Source: CAYQQQ01 sp964420125
GTDB taxonomy: Bacteria; Actinomycetota; Acidimicrobiia; Acidimicrobiales; Microtrichaceae
DNA: 64,000 nucleotides
NCBI GenBank assembly: GCA_964420125.1
Contig: CAYQQQ010000007.1
Coordinates: forward strand, 62,001-126,000
Direction: 5' to 3'
The notes beneath the pieces were generated by a model. The model had not been told where the DNA came from and did not search any database. It worked only from the letters and a program-made list of their open reading frames with translations. Below are positions 1 to 8,087 of this stretch, one piece after another. Numbering within the stretch: position 1 is the stretch's first letter; every line of letters starts with the position of its first letter. Made by a program: the position numbers and the translations under genes.

Positions 1-768
1 TGGTGGTCGGCGCCGGAGCGCTTCGACGTCATGCCGAACGCATCGAACACGGAGCGGGTCGTGCAGGCGCTGAGGCGTGCGAACGAGGACGGCGTCGAGA
101 TCGAGGACGTGACCGCCGCACGGGCGGTGCTGGCGATCCAGGGACCCCAGGCGCGGGAGCGGCTTGCGTCGATCTCGCCGGCGGTGGCAGCCGTCGGCCG
201 CTTCGCCGTCGAGGACGTGGAGATCGACGGCTACCTGTGCACCGTCGCCGGCACGGGCTACACCGGGGAGGACGGGGTCGAGTGCGCCGTGCCCGTGGAG
301 GCAGCGCCGTCGCTGTGGGCTGCGGTCCTGGACACGGGGATCCACCCCGCCGGCCTGGGCGCCCGCGACACCCTCCGCCTGGAGGCGGGCCTCCCGCTGC
401 ACGGTCACGAGCTGGGGGCAGGGATCACCCCGCTGAACGCCGGGCTGGGCTGGGTGGTGGCCTGGGACAAGGGCGACTTCCCGGGTCGCGCGGCGTTGGA
501 GCGGCAGCGCGCAGGCGGTGTCGCCCCCGTGCTGCGCGGCATGCGGGTTCAGGGACGTCGTCCGCCCCGTGCCGACCAGGAGGTGCGGCGTGGCGATGTG
601 GCGATCGGGAGGGTGACCTCGGGGAACTTCTCGCCGGTGCTGGGTTGCGGGATCGCCCTGGCCCTGGTCGATCCCGGGGTGGAGCTCGGCGACCCCCTCA
701 GCATCGATGCCCGGGGTTCGACCCTCGCCGCCACGGTGGTGGAGCTGCCCTTCGTGCGCGGGCGTTGA
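1..768 (+). CDS. gcvT: Glycine cleavage system T protein (aminomethyltransferase), 5'-truncated
   Basis: The reading frame is open from the first base, so the N-terminal part of the enzyme lies outside the window; an internal ATG at 31 is not the real start. The visible 255 codons begin with the FDVMPNASNT strand and continue through GYTGEDGVE, LGARDTLRLEAG and a final beta-barrel with RVTSGNFSPVLG. All are hallmarks of GcvT (folate-binding GCV_T plus C-terminal barrel). GcvT transfers the aminomethyl group of lipoylated GcvH to tetrahydrofolate, releasing ammonia and methylene-THF. It converges on gcvP with a hairpin between them, so the two partners are on separate transcripts. Confidence 0.93.
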   Translation, partial: WWSAPERFDVMPNASNTERVVQALRRANEDGVEIEDVTAARAVLAIQGPQARERLASISPAVAAVGRFAVEDVEIDGYLCTVAGTGYTGEDGVECAVPVEAAPSLWAAVLDTGIHPAGLGARDTLRLEAGLPLHGHELGAGITPLNAGLGWVVAWDKGDFPGRAALERQRAGGVAPVLRGMRVQGRRPPRADQEVRRGDVAIGRVTSGNFSPVLGCGIALALVDPGVELGDPLSIDARGSTLAATVVELPFVRGR

Positions 769-798
769 ACGCGCCGCGCCCGGAGCACGTGGGTCGGG

Positions 799-817
799 GC
801 CGGCCCCCGGGGCCGGC
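799..817. terminator. GC-rich hairpin between convergent gcvT and gcvP
   Basis: GCCGGCCCC pairs with GGGGCCGGC around a one-base centre (realistically 7 bp with a 5-nt loop). It sits in the 49-bp gap between the two stop codons. There is no T-run, as is common in high-GC actinobacteria. Probably a bidirectional terminator, by position. Confidence 0.5.
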
Positions 818-3757
818 TCAGCGGGCCAACGCCTCGACCGGAGGGCAGGAGCACACGAGGTTCCGGTCCCCGTAGCCGCCGTCGATGCGGGCGACCGGCG
901 GCCAGTACTTCGGCGAGGCGGTCCCGCGCCCCGAGTCGGCCGTCGCCAGGGGCCACGCGGCCTGGGCACGGGTGTAGGGGTGGGTCCACTTGTCGGCGGT
1001 GAGGTGCTCCGCGGTGTGCGGGGCGTTGAGGAGCGGGTTGTCCTCCGGTGGCCATTCGCCATCAGCCACGCGACGGATCTCGTCGCGGATGGCGATCATG
1101 GCATCGCAGAACCGATCCAGCTCGGAGAGGTCCTCCGACTCGGTGGGCTCGACCATGAGGGTGCCGGCCACCGGGAAGGACAGCGTCGGCGCGTGGAATC
1201 CGTAGTCGATCAGCCGCTTGGCGACGTCCTCGGCGGTCACGCCCGAGGACTTGGTGATGCTCCGCAGGTCGAGGATGCACTCGTGGGCCACGAAGCCGTC
1301 ACGGCCGGCGTAGAGCACCGGATAGTGGGAGGCGAGTCGGCGGGCGACGTAGTTGGCCGACAGGATCGCCACTGCGGTGGCGACACGGAGGTGGTCGCCC
1401 ATGAGGAGCAGGTAGGCCCAGCTGATGGGGAGGATGGAGGCTGAGCCGAAGGGAGCGGCGGCGATGACGGGCCGATCGCCCGTTGCGGCGCCCTCGCGCT
1501 CGGCGGCGCGCGGCGAGCTCCGATGGCCGGGGAGGTAGGCGGCGAGGTGGGAGCGAACCGCCACCGGTCCCACGCCCGGTCCTCCGCCGCCGTGGGGGAT
1601 GCAGAACGTCTTGTGGAGGTTGAGGTGGCTGACGTCGGCACCGAAGGCTCCGGGTCGAGCGACGCCGACCAGGGCGTTGAGGTTGGCGCCGTCGAGGTAC
1701 ACCTGACCGCCATGACGGTGCACGAGGTCGCAGATCTCGACGATCCCCTCCTCGAACACGCCGTGGGTGGAGGGGTAGGTGACCATGACCGCAGCCAGCC
1801 CCTCTCCGTGCTGATCGAGCTTGGCCCGCAGGTCCGCCAGGTCGACGTCGCCGTGTGCATCTGTGGCCACCACCACGACCTCCATGCCTGCCATCACGGC
1901 GCTGGCGGCGTTGGTGCCGTGGGCCGAAGCGGGGATCAGGCAGGTGCGCCGGTGGTGGTCGCCGCGGTCGCGGTGGTACCCGGCGATGGCGAGGAGCCCG
2001 GCGAGCTCGCCCTGGGAGCCGGCGTTGGGCTGCAACGAGACGGCGTCGTAGCCGGTGATGCGGCACAGGGCCTCTTCGAGCTGACCGATCAGTCGCAGGT
2101 AGCCCTCGGCCTGGTCTGCCGGAGCGAACGGGTGGAGCTCGGCGAACTCCGGCCACGTGATCGGGATCATCTCGACCGCGGCGTTGAGCTTCATCGTGCA
2201 GGAACCGAGCGGGATCATCGTGCGATCGAGCGCGAGGTCCGCGTCTGCGAGGCGGCGCAGGTAGCGCATCATCGCCGTCTCGCTGCGGTGGTCGTGGAAG
2301 CTGGGGTGCCCCAGGAAGCCGGAGGTGCGGCGAAGCGTGACGGGCAGACCGGTGGAGTCGTCGGCCGGTGGGGCGACGGAGATCCCGAACGCGGCGGCCA
2401 CGCGGGCGACGGTGTCGGGCGTGCTGCGCTCGTCGAAGGCGACGCCGACCCGGTCCTCGCTCACGTGGCGCAGGTTGATCCCGCGCTCGAGGGCTGCCGC
2501 GACCACGTCGGCGGCCTGCCCGGGCACGTGCACGCTCAGGGTGTCGAAGTAGGTGGTGTTGTCCACCTCGATGCCGGCACCGACCAGGCTGGAACGGAGG
2601 GACGCGGCGTGGGAGTGCACGCGGCGGGCGATCTCGGTGAGCCCCTCCGGTCCGTGGTGCACGGCGTAGGCCGCAGCCACGTTGGCGAGCAGGACCTGGG
2701 CCGTGCAGATGTTGGAGGTGGCCTTCTCTCGGCGGATGTGCTGCTCGCGCGTCTGCAGTGCGAGGCGCAGCGCAGGGCGCCCCTCGGCGTCGAGCGACAC
2801 ACCGACGAGGCGCCCGGGCAGGGAGCGACGAACCCTGTCGTGCACGGCCATGAATCCGGCATGAGGCCCGCCGTATCCCATCGGCACCCCGAAGCGCTGG
2901 GCGGAGCCGACGACCACGTCGGCACCCCATTCGCCCGGTGGGGCGAGAAGGGTCAAGGCGAGCAGGTCGGTGGTGACGCACACGACCTGCCCACGCCCGT
3001 GCGCCGCGTCGACGAGCGCGGAGAGGTCGCGCACCGCGCCCGAGGATCCGGGGTAGGCCAGCAGCATGCCGAAGGCCGGGAGCTCGGGGAGACCCTCATC
3101 GGGATCGAAGGCCACCACCTCCAAGCCGAGGGGCTCGGCCCGGCAGGCAACGACGTCGAGGACCTGGGGATGGCAGTCCGCGTCGACCAGGAACGCGGGT
3201 GCCTCCACGGAGGACTGCCGACGGGCGAGGGTCATGGCCTCGGCGGCGGCGGTGGCCTCGTCGAGCAGGGAGGCGTTGGCCAGCTCCATGCCGCAGAGGT
3301 CCGCGACGAGGGTCTGGAAGTTGAGGAGCATCTCCAGGCGACCCTGGGAGATCTCGGGCTGGTAGGGGGTGTAGGCGGTGTACCAGGCTGGATTCTCGAT
3401 CATGTTGCGCAGGATCACCGGTGGGGTGAAGGTGCCGTACCAGCCCGCGCCGATGAGGCTGGTGACCACCTGGTTCGACTGCGCCAACCCGCGGAGCTGC
3501 TCCAACGCCAGGGCTTCGTCACCGTGGCCGGCGCCCGGGAGGATGTCGCCGAGCTCGAGAGGTCGACGGTCGCGAATCGGCTCGGGGACCACGACGTCCA
3601 ACAGCTCGTCCAGCGATGCCAACTCCAGCGTCGTCAGCATGTGCTCGACGGCGCTGTCGTCGGGGCCGAGGTGGCGCCGTAGGAAGTGCCCTCGGAGGAC
3701 GGGATCGACCGACAGCGGCGTCGGCGACGGCAGCGGGGTGGTGGGTTCGGTGGTCAT
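818..3757 (-). CDS. gcvP: Glycine dehydrogenase (decarboxylating), P protein
   Basis: A 979-residue PLP enzyme of normal full-length (alpha-beta fused) GcvP size. It decarboxylates glycine and loads the aminomethyl group onto the GcvH lipoyl arm. Visible marks are the N-terminal FLRRHLGPDD motif, the GWYGTFTPPVI segment, and the PLP lysine in NLHKTFCIPHGGGGPG in the C-terminal half. The frame stays open further upstream to 4012, but that stretch is the riboswitch. I therefore place the start at the ATG giving MTTEPTTPL, which follows a GGGAG ribosome site. Neither gcvH nor gcvT is on this transcript within the window. Expression is expected to rise with glycine through the leader. Confidence 0.95.
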   Translation of the reverse strand: MTTEPTTPLPSPTPLSVDPVLRGHFLRRHLGPDDSAVEHMLTTLELASLDELLDVVVPEPIRDRRPLELGDILPGAGHGDEALALEQLRGLAQSNQVVTSLIGAGWYGTFTPPVILRNMIENPAWYTAYTPYQPEISQGRLEMLLNFQTLVADLCGMELANASLLDEATAAAEAMTLARRQSSVEAPAFLVDADCHPQVLDVVACRAEPLGLEVVAFDPDEGLPELPAFGMLLAYPGSSGAVRDLSALVDAAHGRGQVVCVTTDLLALTLLAPPGEWGADVVVGSAQRFGVPMGYGGPHAGFMAVHDRVRRSLPGRLVGVSLDAEGRPALRLALQTREQHIRREKATSNICTAQVLLANVAAAYAVHHGPEGLTEIARRVHSHAASLRSSLVGAGIEVDNTTYFDTLSVHVPGQAADVVAAALERGINLRHVSEDRVGVAFDERSTPDTVARVAAAFGISVAPPADDSTGLPVTLRRTSGFLGHPSFHDHRSETAMMRYLRRLADADLALDRTMIPLGSCTMKLNAAVEMIPITWPEFAELHPFAPADQAEGYLRLIGQLEEALCRITGYDAVSLQPNAGSQGELAGLLAIAGYHRDRGDHHRRTCLIPASAHGTNAASAVMAGMEVVVVATDAHGDVDLADLRAKLDQHGEGLAAVMVTYPSTHGVFEEGIVEICDLVHRHGGQVYLDGANLNALVGVARPGAFGADVSHLNLHKTFCIPHGGGGPGVGPVAVRSHLAAYLPGHRSSPRAAEREGAATGDRPVIAAAPFGSASILPISWAYLLLMGDHLRVATAVAILSANYVARRLASHYPVLYAGRDGFVAHECILDLRSITKSSGVTAEDVAKRLIDYGFHAPTLSFPVAGTLMVEPTESEDLSELDRFCDAMIAIRDEIRRVADGEWPPEDNPLLNAPHTAEHLTADKWTHPYTRAQAAWPLATADSGRGTASPKYWPPVARIDGGYGDRNLVCSCPPVEALAR

Positions 3758-3792
3758 GGGGCTCCCTGGACGCGCGGATGAGATGGGTGCCC

Positions 3793-3956
3793 CCTCTGTC
3801 ATGGGACCTGAGAGCTTCGGCGCCGCCGTGGCACCTTGCACCGTCGGTGAGCCGCGTCGCGGCCGCTTTCCAGAGTGGTGCCGCCGACCGGTTCCTGGGC
3901 CTGAGAGTTTCCGGGGCGGTTGCTCCTTCGGCGTCCCCGAGGGGAGCTCTCCCGGA
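3793..3956 (-). promoter_or_regulatory. Tandem glycine riboswitch upstream of gcvP
   Basis: Read on the minus strand, the first aptamer has P1 strand GGGAGAG, then CGCCGAAGGAGCAA, then GGAAACTCTCAGGC. A short linker leads to the second aptamer: CTCTGGAAAGC, CACCGACGGTGCAA, then GCTCTCAGGTCCCATGACAGAG, with P1 closed by CTCTG/CAGAG. Order and conserved cores match the two-aptamer glycine riboswitch. It ends about 35 nt before the gcvP start, so it lies in the leader and should turn on glycine cleavage when glycine is high. Whether control is at termination or translation is not clear from sequence. Confidence 0.95.
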
Positions 3957-4036
3957 CGGCGGTTGGGTTGTCGCCCGCAGTGTAGGGGGTGCGCCGCCGC
4001 CGGCGCCGACACGACGGCGGCGGCGCGACACGAGGT

Positions 4037-5002
4037 TCAGGTGTCCGAAGCCGGGCCGGGGCGTCGCAGTCCCTGACTGGCCGAGGGGGGGACGCTGCGC
4101 CGGTCGAGGTCCTCGTCCGCGAAGGACCTCGGGTCCTCGAGCGGCTCGAGGTGCGTGGTGACGGTGAGGTCAGCGATCCGTTGCTCGAGCTCCTGTTCGA
4201 TCCCCTCCACCAGGTCGTGCCCCTCCTGGATGGTCCATGCACCGGGGACGAGCACGTGCACCGACATGAAGGCCCGCCGGCCCGACTGGCGGGTGCGCAG
4301 GCCGTGGAACTGGACGCTGGCGCTGCGGTGGTGATCCAGCACCTCCAGGATCACCGCCTGATCGGCAGGGGGCAGCGCCGTGTCCATCAACCCGCGTGTC
4401 GAGCGTCGGATGATGCCCACCCCCGACACGACGATGTTGACGGCGACGGCGAGGGCGACGAGCGGGTCGAGGCGGTCGATCCCGGTCAACCCCACCAGTG
4501 CGACCCCGACGATCACCCCCACGCTGGTCCACACGTCGGTGAAGAGGTGGCGGCCGTCGGCCTCCAGGGTGATGGAGCGTTGGCGGCGGCCGGTTCGCAC
4601 GAGGATGCCGGCCACCACGAGGTTGATCGCTGTGGCGATGGCGGTGACGGCGAGCCCGATCCCGAGCGACTCCAGGGGCTCCGGGTGCAGGAGCCGCCGA
4701 ACCGCGGAGTAGGCGATGGTGCCCGCGGCGACGATGATCATCACGCCCTCGGCGAGGGCCGAGAAGTACTCCGCCTTGTCATGACCGTAGGCGTGCTGGT
4801 CGTCCGCCGGCTTGGCCGCCACGGTCAGAGCGACGAGCGCGCCGATCGCCGCCACCAGGTTGACCGACGACTCGAGGGCGTCGGACAGCAGCCCCACGGA
4901 GCCGGTGAGCGCGTACGCGGCTGCCTTGATGGCCATCGTGGCCACGGCCGCGCCGATGGAGAGCCAGGCGAAGCGGACCAGCCGTCGGCGTGCGTCGTTC
5001 AT
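4037..5002 (-). CDS. Cation diffusion facilitator (CDF) family metal transporter
   Basis: A 321-residue inner-membrane protein with about six hydrophobic helices and a cytoplasmic C-terminal domain. The TM2 motif SVGLLSDALESSVN and the TM5 motif DGRHLFTDVWTSVGV give the paired Asp/His metal ligands of CDF (ZitB/FieF-like) exporters, which exchange Zn2+, Fe2+ or Mn2+ for protons. HAYGHDKAEYFSA is the usual loop after TM2. The C-terminal part (HHRSASVQFHGLRTRQSGRR...) is the dimerising ferredoxin-like fold. I chose the ATG whose first bases overlap the upstream gene's stop (ATGA); an in-frame extension upstream would lie inside that gene. Metal specificity cannot be told. Confidence 0.9.
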   Translation of the reverse strand: MNDARRRLVRFAWLSIGAAVATMAIKAAAYALTGSVGLLSDALESSVNLVAAIGALVALTVAAKPADDQHAYGHDKAEYFSALAEGVMIIVAAGTIAYSAVRRLLHPEPLESLGIGLAVTAIATAINLVVAGILVRTGRRQRSITLEADGRHLFTDVWTSVGVIVGVALVGLTGIDRLDPLVALAVAVNIVVSGVGIIRRSTRGLMDTALPPADQAVILEVLDHHRSASVQFHGLRTRQSGRRAFMSVHVLVPGAWTIQEGHDLVEGIEQELEQRIADLTVTTHLEPLEDPRSFADEDLDRRSVPPSASQGLRRPGPASDT

Positions 5003-5853
5003 CCGCCGCCGATCGGTCGGCCGAAGGGGAGCTCCGGCACCCAGTTGGAGAGGTAGTCCTCCGCCCGATGGCACGCCCCGATGACCGCCCCGTCGGCGTG
5101 GTCCAGCACCTCCTGGGCCACCTCGGCCACCCAGGCGCGTGGATCGAGGCCGACGCGTCCGGCGAGCGGTCCCGCGGTGGTCAGGAAGTCGGGCAGCAGC
5201 CGGGAGCCGCGGCGGTCGAGCACGGCCAGGGCCCGGGGGGTGTAGGCCAGCTCGGCGGACGGCAGCAGGAGGGTCGCGTCCAGGCGCTCGGCCAGGGCGT
5301 GGTCGACCAGCCCGGCTCGCGAGCCGAACACCAGCAGCGCAGCATCGCTGCTCACGGCATCAGGGCCCTCTGCGACCACCGTCGCTCCTGCGGCGAGGAG
5401 GGCGTCCTTCAGGCCGGCCGCGCCTCCGTCGTGCTCGATGGCCACCTCGGTTCCCTCCAAGCCTCCGCTCAGCGCGTCCGCTGCGCCGAGCAGGCCGGCC
5501 AGGAGGTCCTCCGGTGCGGGGGCGACCACCGAACCGAGGGGCGCCAGCTCCTCGGGGGCAAGGCCCTTCCCGGCAGCCAGGGTGAGCTCGCCGGAGGCCA
5601 CACGTGCAGAGAGCTCCTCGCAGAACGCGCCCAGCGCCGGCGCTCGCTGCTCGCCCTCGGCGCTGATCCCCGCCGCCGCACCGCTGATGGGCTGTCCCAG
5701 AAGTGCCCAGGCATAGGAGCGAGACCGGGCCAGGGCACGTGAGGAGTCGACGAGGACCTTTCGGGCGCATCGGGCGATGCCATCGGCCCGGGGGGAGGTG
5801 GGGAAGTCGACGACGAGGAAGGCGTCGGTGGAGCTCAGTCGCTGGAGTGTCAC
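4999..5853 (-). CDS. Uncharacterised protein, possibly a degenerate Glu/Leu/Phe/Val dehydrogenase-like protein
   Basis: A 284-residue protein starting at GTG (VTLQRLSSTDAF); the stop overlaps the CDF start by ATGA, so the two are translationally coupled. I do not recognise it as a named family. The C-terminal stretch (LLLPSAELAYTPRALAVLD then RGSRLLPDFLTTAGPLAG) resembles the ELFV dehydrogenase pattern of T-x2-A-x3-L-x2-RG-PD-x2-NAGG. LLGQPISGAAAGISA sits where those enzymes have PYGGGKGG, but the catalytic lysine is missing. A middle segment (DGGAAGLKDALLAAGATVV) looks like a worn Rossmann segment. A non-catalytic paralogue is my reading; the role beside a metal exporter is unknown. Confidence 0.6.
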   Translation of the reverse strand: MTLQRLSSTDAFLVVDFPTSPRADGIARCARKVLVDSSRALARSRSYAWALLGQPISGAAAGISAEGEQRAPALGAFCEELSARVASGELTLAAGKGLAPEELAPLGSVVAPAPEDLLAGLLGAADALSGGLEGTEVAIEHDGGAAGLKDALLAAGATVVAEGPDAVSSDAALLVFGSRAGLVDHALAERLDATLLLPSAELAYTPRALAVLDRRGSRLLPDFLTTAGPLAGRVGLDPRAWVAEVAQEVLDHADGAVIGACHRAEDYLSNWVPELPFGRPIGGG

Positions 5854-6206
5854 GACGGCATTCTGCCAGCACTGCGCAGCGAGGCGGTTCCTGCTCGGAG
5901 ATGCCGGGGGACGGTTCCACGGGTCTCGACCGCACCTGAGGCAAGGGGTGGATCCGGAGGCCCGGTGCGAACGAACCCCCCGAACCGTTCGCACCGGGCC
6001 CTTGTCCGGCTCCCGGGAGCGGCGTGCCGCTCAACCGGACCAACTCTCGTTGGTAGTAAGGCACGATAGACCACGCCGGTGACGGCTGTCACGAAAAACT
6101 TCTCCGACGAGGACCCGGATCACGGTGAAGGGCACGCACCGTGAGCATGCCCGCGCTCCGAGGGTTCGACGCGGTCGCAGGCTGGGGATCTGGGCCGTCG
6201 CAACGC
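5854..6206. other. 353-bp non-coding gap
   Basis: No credible protein gene on either strand. It contains the long hairpin described separately, and a second smaller inverted repeat just beyond it (GAGCGGC-GT-GCCGCTC at about 6017-6032) nested between GTCCGG and CCGGAC. It has no tRNA cloverleaf and no recognised riboswitch core. It must hold the promoter of the leftward dehydrogenase-like/CDF pair. Confidence 0.5.
5959..6000. terminator. 15-bp perfect hairpin, probable leftward terminator
   Basis: GGCCCGGTGCGAACG pairs exactly with CGTTCGCACCGGGCC around a 12-nt loop. It lies downstream of the leftward Dabb-family gene and upstream of the leftward dehydrogenase-like gene, so it most simply ends the former's transcript. 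No U-run follows on either strand. The length and perfection would also suit an attenuator or a protein site. Confidence 0.5.
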
Positions 6207-6500
6207 TCAGAGAGCGGACTGGATCGCTCGACGTTCGGCCAGCACGGGAAGGATCCGTTCCTCGATGACCTTGCGATGGGCGGGGTGGTCCCGATACTCC
6301 GCCCAGCCGTCCTGATCGTCGAAGACGGCGATCACGGCGAGGTCCGCGTTGCCCCCTGCGAGCCCAGCATCGGCGGCCACGTCGTAGGAGCGGATGGCAG
6401 GGATCTGTGCGGGCAGGGCCTCGAGGGCTTCCCGGATGTCGGTGACCGCCGCCGGTCCCGCGTCGTCGCGGAGGGTGAGCAGCACGATGTGGCGGATCAT
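6207..6500 (-). CDS. Dabb (stress-responsive alpha/beta barrel) family protein
   Basis: A 97-residue protein with the family's opening strand MIRHIVLLTLRDDA, a central helix, and the closing DLAVIAVFDDQDGWAEYRDHPAHRKVIEERILPVLAERRAI in pieces typical of Dabb (ferredoxin-like dimeric barrels such as HS1/Pop3). Some relatives are enzymes of polyketide cyclisation, others have no known activity; substrate cannot be inferred. It stands alone, divergent from the CoxS/CoxM pair, with 105 bp between the starts that should hold both promoters. Confidence 0.85.
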   Translation of the reverse strand: MIRHIVLLTLRDDAGPAAVTDIREALEALPAQIPAIRSYDVAADAGLAGGNADLAVIAVFDDQDGWAEYRDHPAHRKVIEERILPVLAERRAIQSAL

Positions 6501-6605
6501 GGCCGCGCACCCTACACGGGCCTCCGATGGCGTCGCGGAGCCGCTACGGTGCGGAGGACCAGCGGGCCGAGCCGGCGCACGTCGTAGAGATGGGAGCAGC
6601 GCGAG

Positions 6606-7085
6606 ATGCCGACGCGAGTGCAGATCACCCTCACCGTCAACGGTCGGGAACGAACCGCGGAGGTGGAGCCGCGGCTGCTGCTGGTCCAGCTCCTCCGGCA
6701 GCGGATGGGGCTCACGGGAACCCACGTCGGCTGCGACACCTCGAACTGCGGAGCCTGCACGGTGCACCTCGACGGCCAGCCGGTCAAGTCCTGCACGGTC
6801 CTGGCGGTGCAGGCCGACGGCCGGTCGGTCACCACCATCGAAGGGCTTGCCAGCGGAGATGCGCTCCACCCGGTGCAACAGGGATTCCTGGAGTGCCACG
6901 GACTGCAGTGCGGGTTCTGCACACCGGGCATGGTGCTGAGCGCGGTGGCGCTGCTGGAGGAGAACCCCGATCCCTCCGACGAGGAGATCCGCAGGGCGCT
7001 GGAGGGCAACCTCTGCCGCTGCACGGGCTACCAGACCATCGTCGACTCGGTGCGCTGGGCGGCAACGCACCCGAGCGGAGCCTGA
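6606..7085 (+). CDS. Xanthine/CO dehydrogenase-family [2Fe-2S] small subunit (CoxS-like)
   Basis: A 159-residue two-domain iron-sulfur protein. The N-terminal plant-type ferredoxin domain carries CDTSNCGAC plus a later Cys (residues about 42-65). The C-terminal helical domain carries CGFCTPGM and CRCTGYQ (residues about 100-140), the second cluster near the molybdopterin. In the family it passes electrons from the molybdenum large subunit to the FAD subunit. It is followed after 9 nt by the FAD subunit gene, but no large-subunit gene is present within the window. Substrate is therefore undefined. Confidence 0.93.
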   Translation: MPTRVQITLTVNGRERTAEVEPRLLLVQLLRQRMGLTGTHVGCDTSNCGACTVHLDGQPVKSCTVLAVQADGRSVTTIEGLASGDALHPVQQGFLECHGLQCGFCTPGMVLSAVALLEENPDPSDEEIRRALEGNLCRCTGYQTIVDSVRWAATHPSGA

Positions 7086-7094
7086 GGTCCCGAG

Positions 7095-7913
7095 ATGATC
7101 CCCGCTGCCTTCGACTACCGCCGGGTCGACTCGTTGCCGGCGGCGCTCGACCTGTTGGTGGAGCACGGCGACGATGCCAAGGTGCTCGCCGGCGGGCACT
7201 CGCTGATCCCGCTGCTCAAGCTCCGGCTCGCGAGGCCATCGCTCCTGGTCGACCTCGGCGGAGTGGACGGGCTGTCCTACGTGCGTGACGCGGGGGAGGA
7301 GGTGGCGATCGGCGCGCTGAGCACCCATCGCGACCTCGAGCGCTCCGACCTGCTCGCGGCGCAGGTGCCCCTCCTCGTCGAGGCCGCAGGGTCGATCGGC
7401 GACCCTCAGGTGCGGAACCGGGGCACCATCGGTGGATCCCTGGCTCACGGTGACGGCGCAGCCGACCTGCCGGCGGTCGCAGTGGCGTTGGGGGCCACGC
7501 TGGTGCTCGAGGGTCCTGCCGGGCGCCGCCGGGTGGCTGCCGAGGACTTCTTCCTGGGGTTCCTCGAGACGGCGATGGAACCGGAGGAGCTGCTCGTCGA
7601 GGTTCGGGTCCCCAAGGCACCCGGCCCGAGCTCCTTCATCAAGTTCCGACGCCGTGCGCAGGACTGGGCCATCGTCGGAGTGGCGGCGACCACGGTTCGG
7701 GGCGCGCCGCGGGTGGCTCTGGTGAACATGGGCTCGACCCCGGTGAGGGCCGCTGCGGTGGAAGCGGCGCTGGCCGAGGGCGCGACTCGTGCCGAGGCGG
7801 CGACGCTGGCGGACCGGGGGACCGACCCGCCAGGCGACATCCACGGATCCGCCCAGTACCGTCGGCACCTGTCGCGCGTGCTGGTGGAGCGGGCGCTCGA
7901 CGCCCTGGGGTAG
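7095..7913 (+). CDS. Xanthine/CO dehydrogenase-family FAD-binding medium subunit (CoxM-like)
   Basis: A 272-residue protein opening with IPAAFDYRRVDSLPAALDLL, typical of CoxM/CutM. FAD pyrophosphate contacts are AGGHSLIPLLKLRL (residues about 35-48) and RNRGTIGGSLAHGDGAADLP (about 108-127), matching the AGGxS and TIGG family motifs. The C-terminal CO_deh_flav domain (SSFIKFRRRAQDWAIVGVAA) is intact. It forms an operon with the CoxS-like gene. A strong hairpin stands downstream, so the transcript appears to end here without a molybdenum subunit. Confidence 0.92.
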   Translation: MIPAAFDYRRVDSLPAALDLLVEHGDDAKVLAGGHSLIPLLKLRLARPSLLVDLGGVDGLSYVRDAGEEVAIGALSTHRDLERSDLLAAQVPLLVEAAGSIGDPQVRNRGTIGGSLAHGDGAADLPAVAVALGATLVLEGPAGRRRVAAEDFFLGFLETAMEPEELLVEVRVPKAPGPSSFIKFRRRAQDWAIVGVAATTVRGAPRVALVNMGSTPVRAAAVEAALAEGATRAEAATLADRGTDPPGDIHGSAQYRRHLSRVLVERALDALG

Positions 7914-8057
7914 GTCGGCGGGAAATTCCTGCAACTCCCGCGACTTCTGGGCTCCTGCGGCGTCCTACTGGGTGAACATCGGCCCCACGGGGTCGCCATC
8001 CCACACTCGGTTCTCCAGGCTGGTGCTTCGGATCTGGATCCTCCTGAGTGCTTCTTC

Positions 8058-8083
8058 GAGCGGGGACCTCCGGGTCCCCGCTC
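8058..8083. terminator. 11-bp hairpin with TCCG loop between convergent genes
   Basis: GAGCGGGGACC pairs exactly with GGTCCCCGCTC around TCCG. It lies between the CoxM-like stop and the stop of the leftward MscS-like gene, 5 bp from the latter. This is a good candidate for a shared bidirectional terminator. Confidence 0.65.
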
Positions 8084-8087
8084 CGCG

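Noticed and set aside
1523..3682. 719-codon open frame on the plus strand opposite gcvP
   Set aside because: It is a shadow of gcvP caused by high third-position GC. The translation is a low-complexity Gly/Val/His/Asp string with no family motif, and gcvP is certain.
3758..4012. In-frame extension of gcvP upstream of 3757
   Set aside because: This stretch is the tandem glycine riboswitch and leader. The extension has no family similarity, and a ribosome site supports the downstream ATG.
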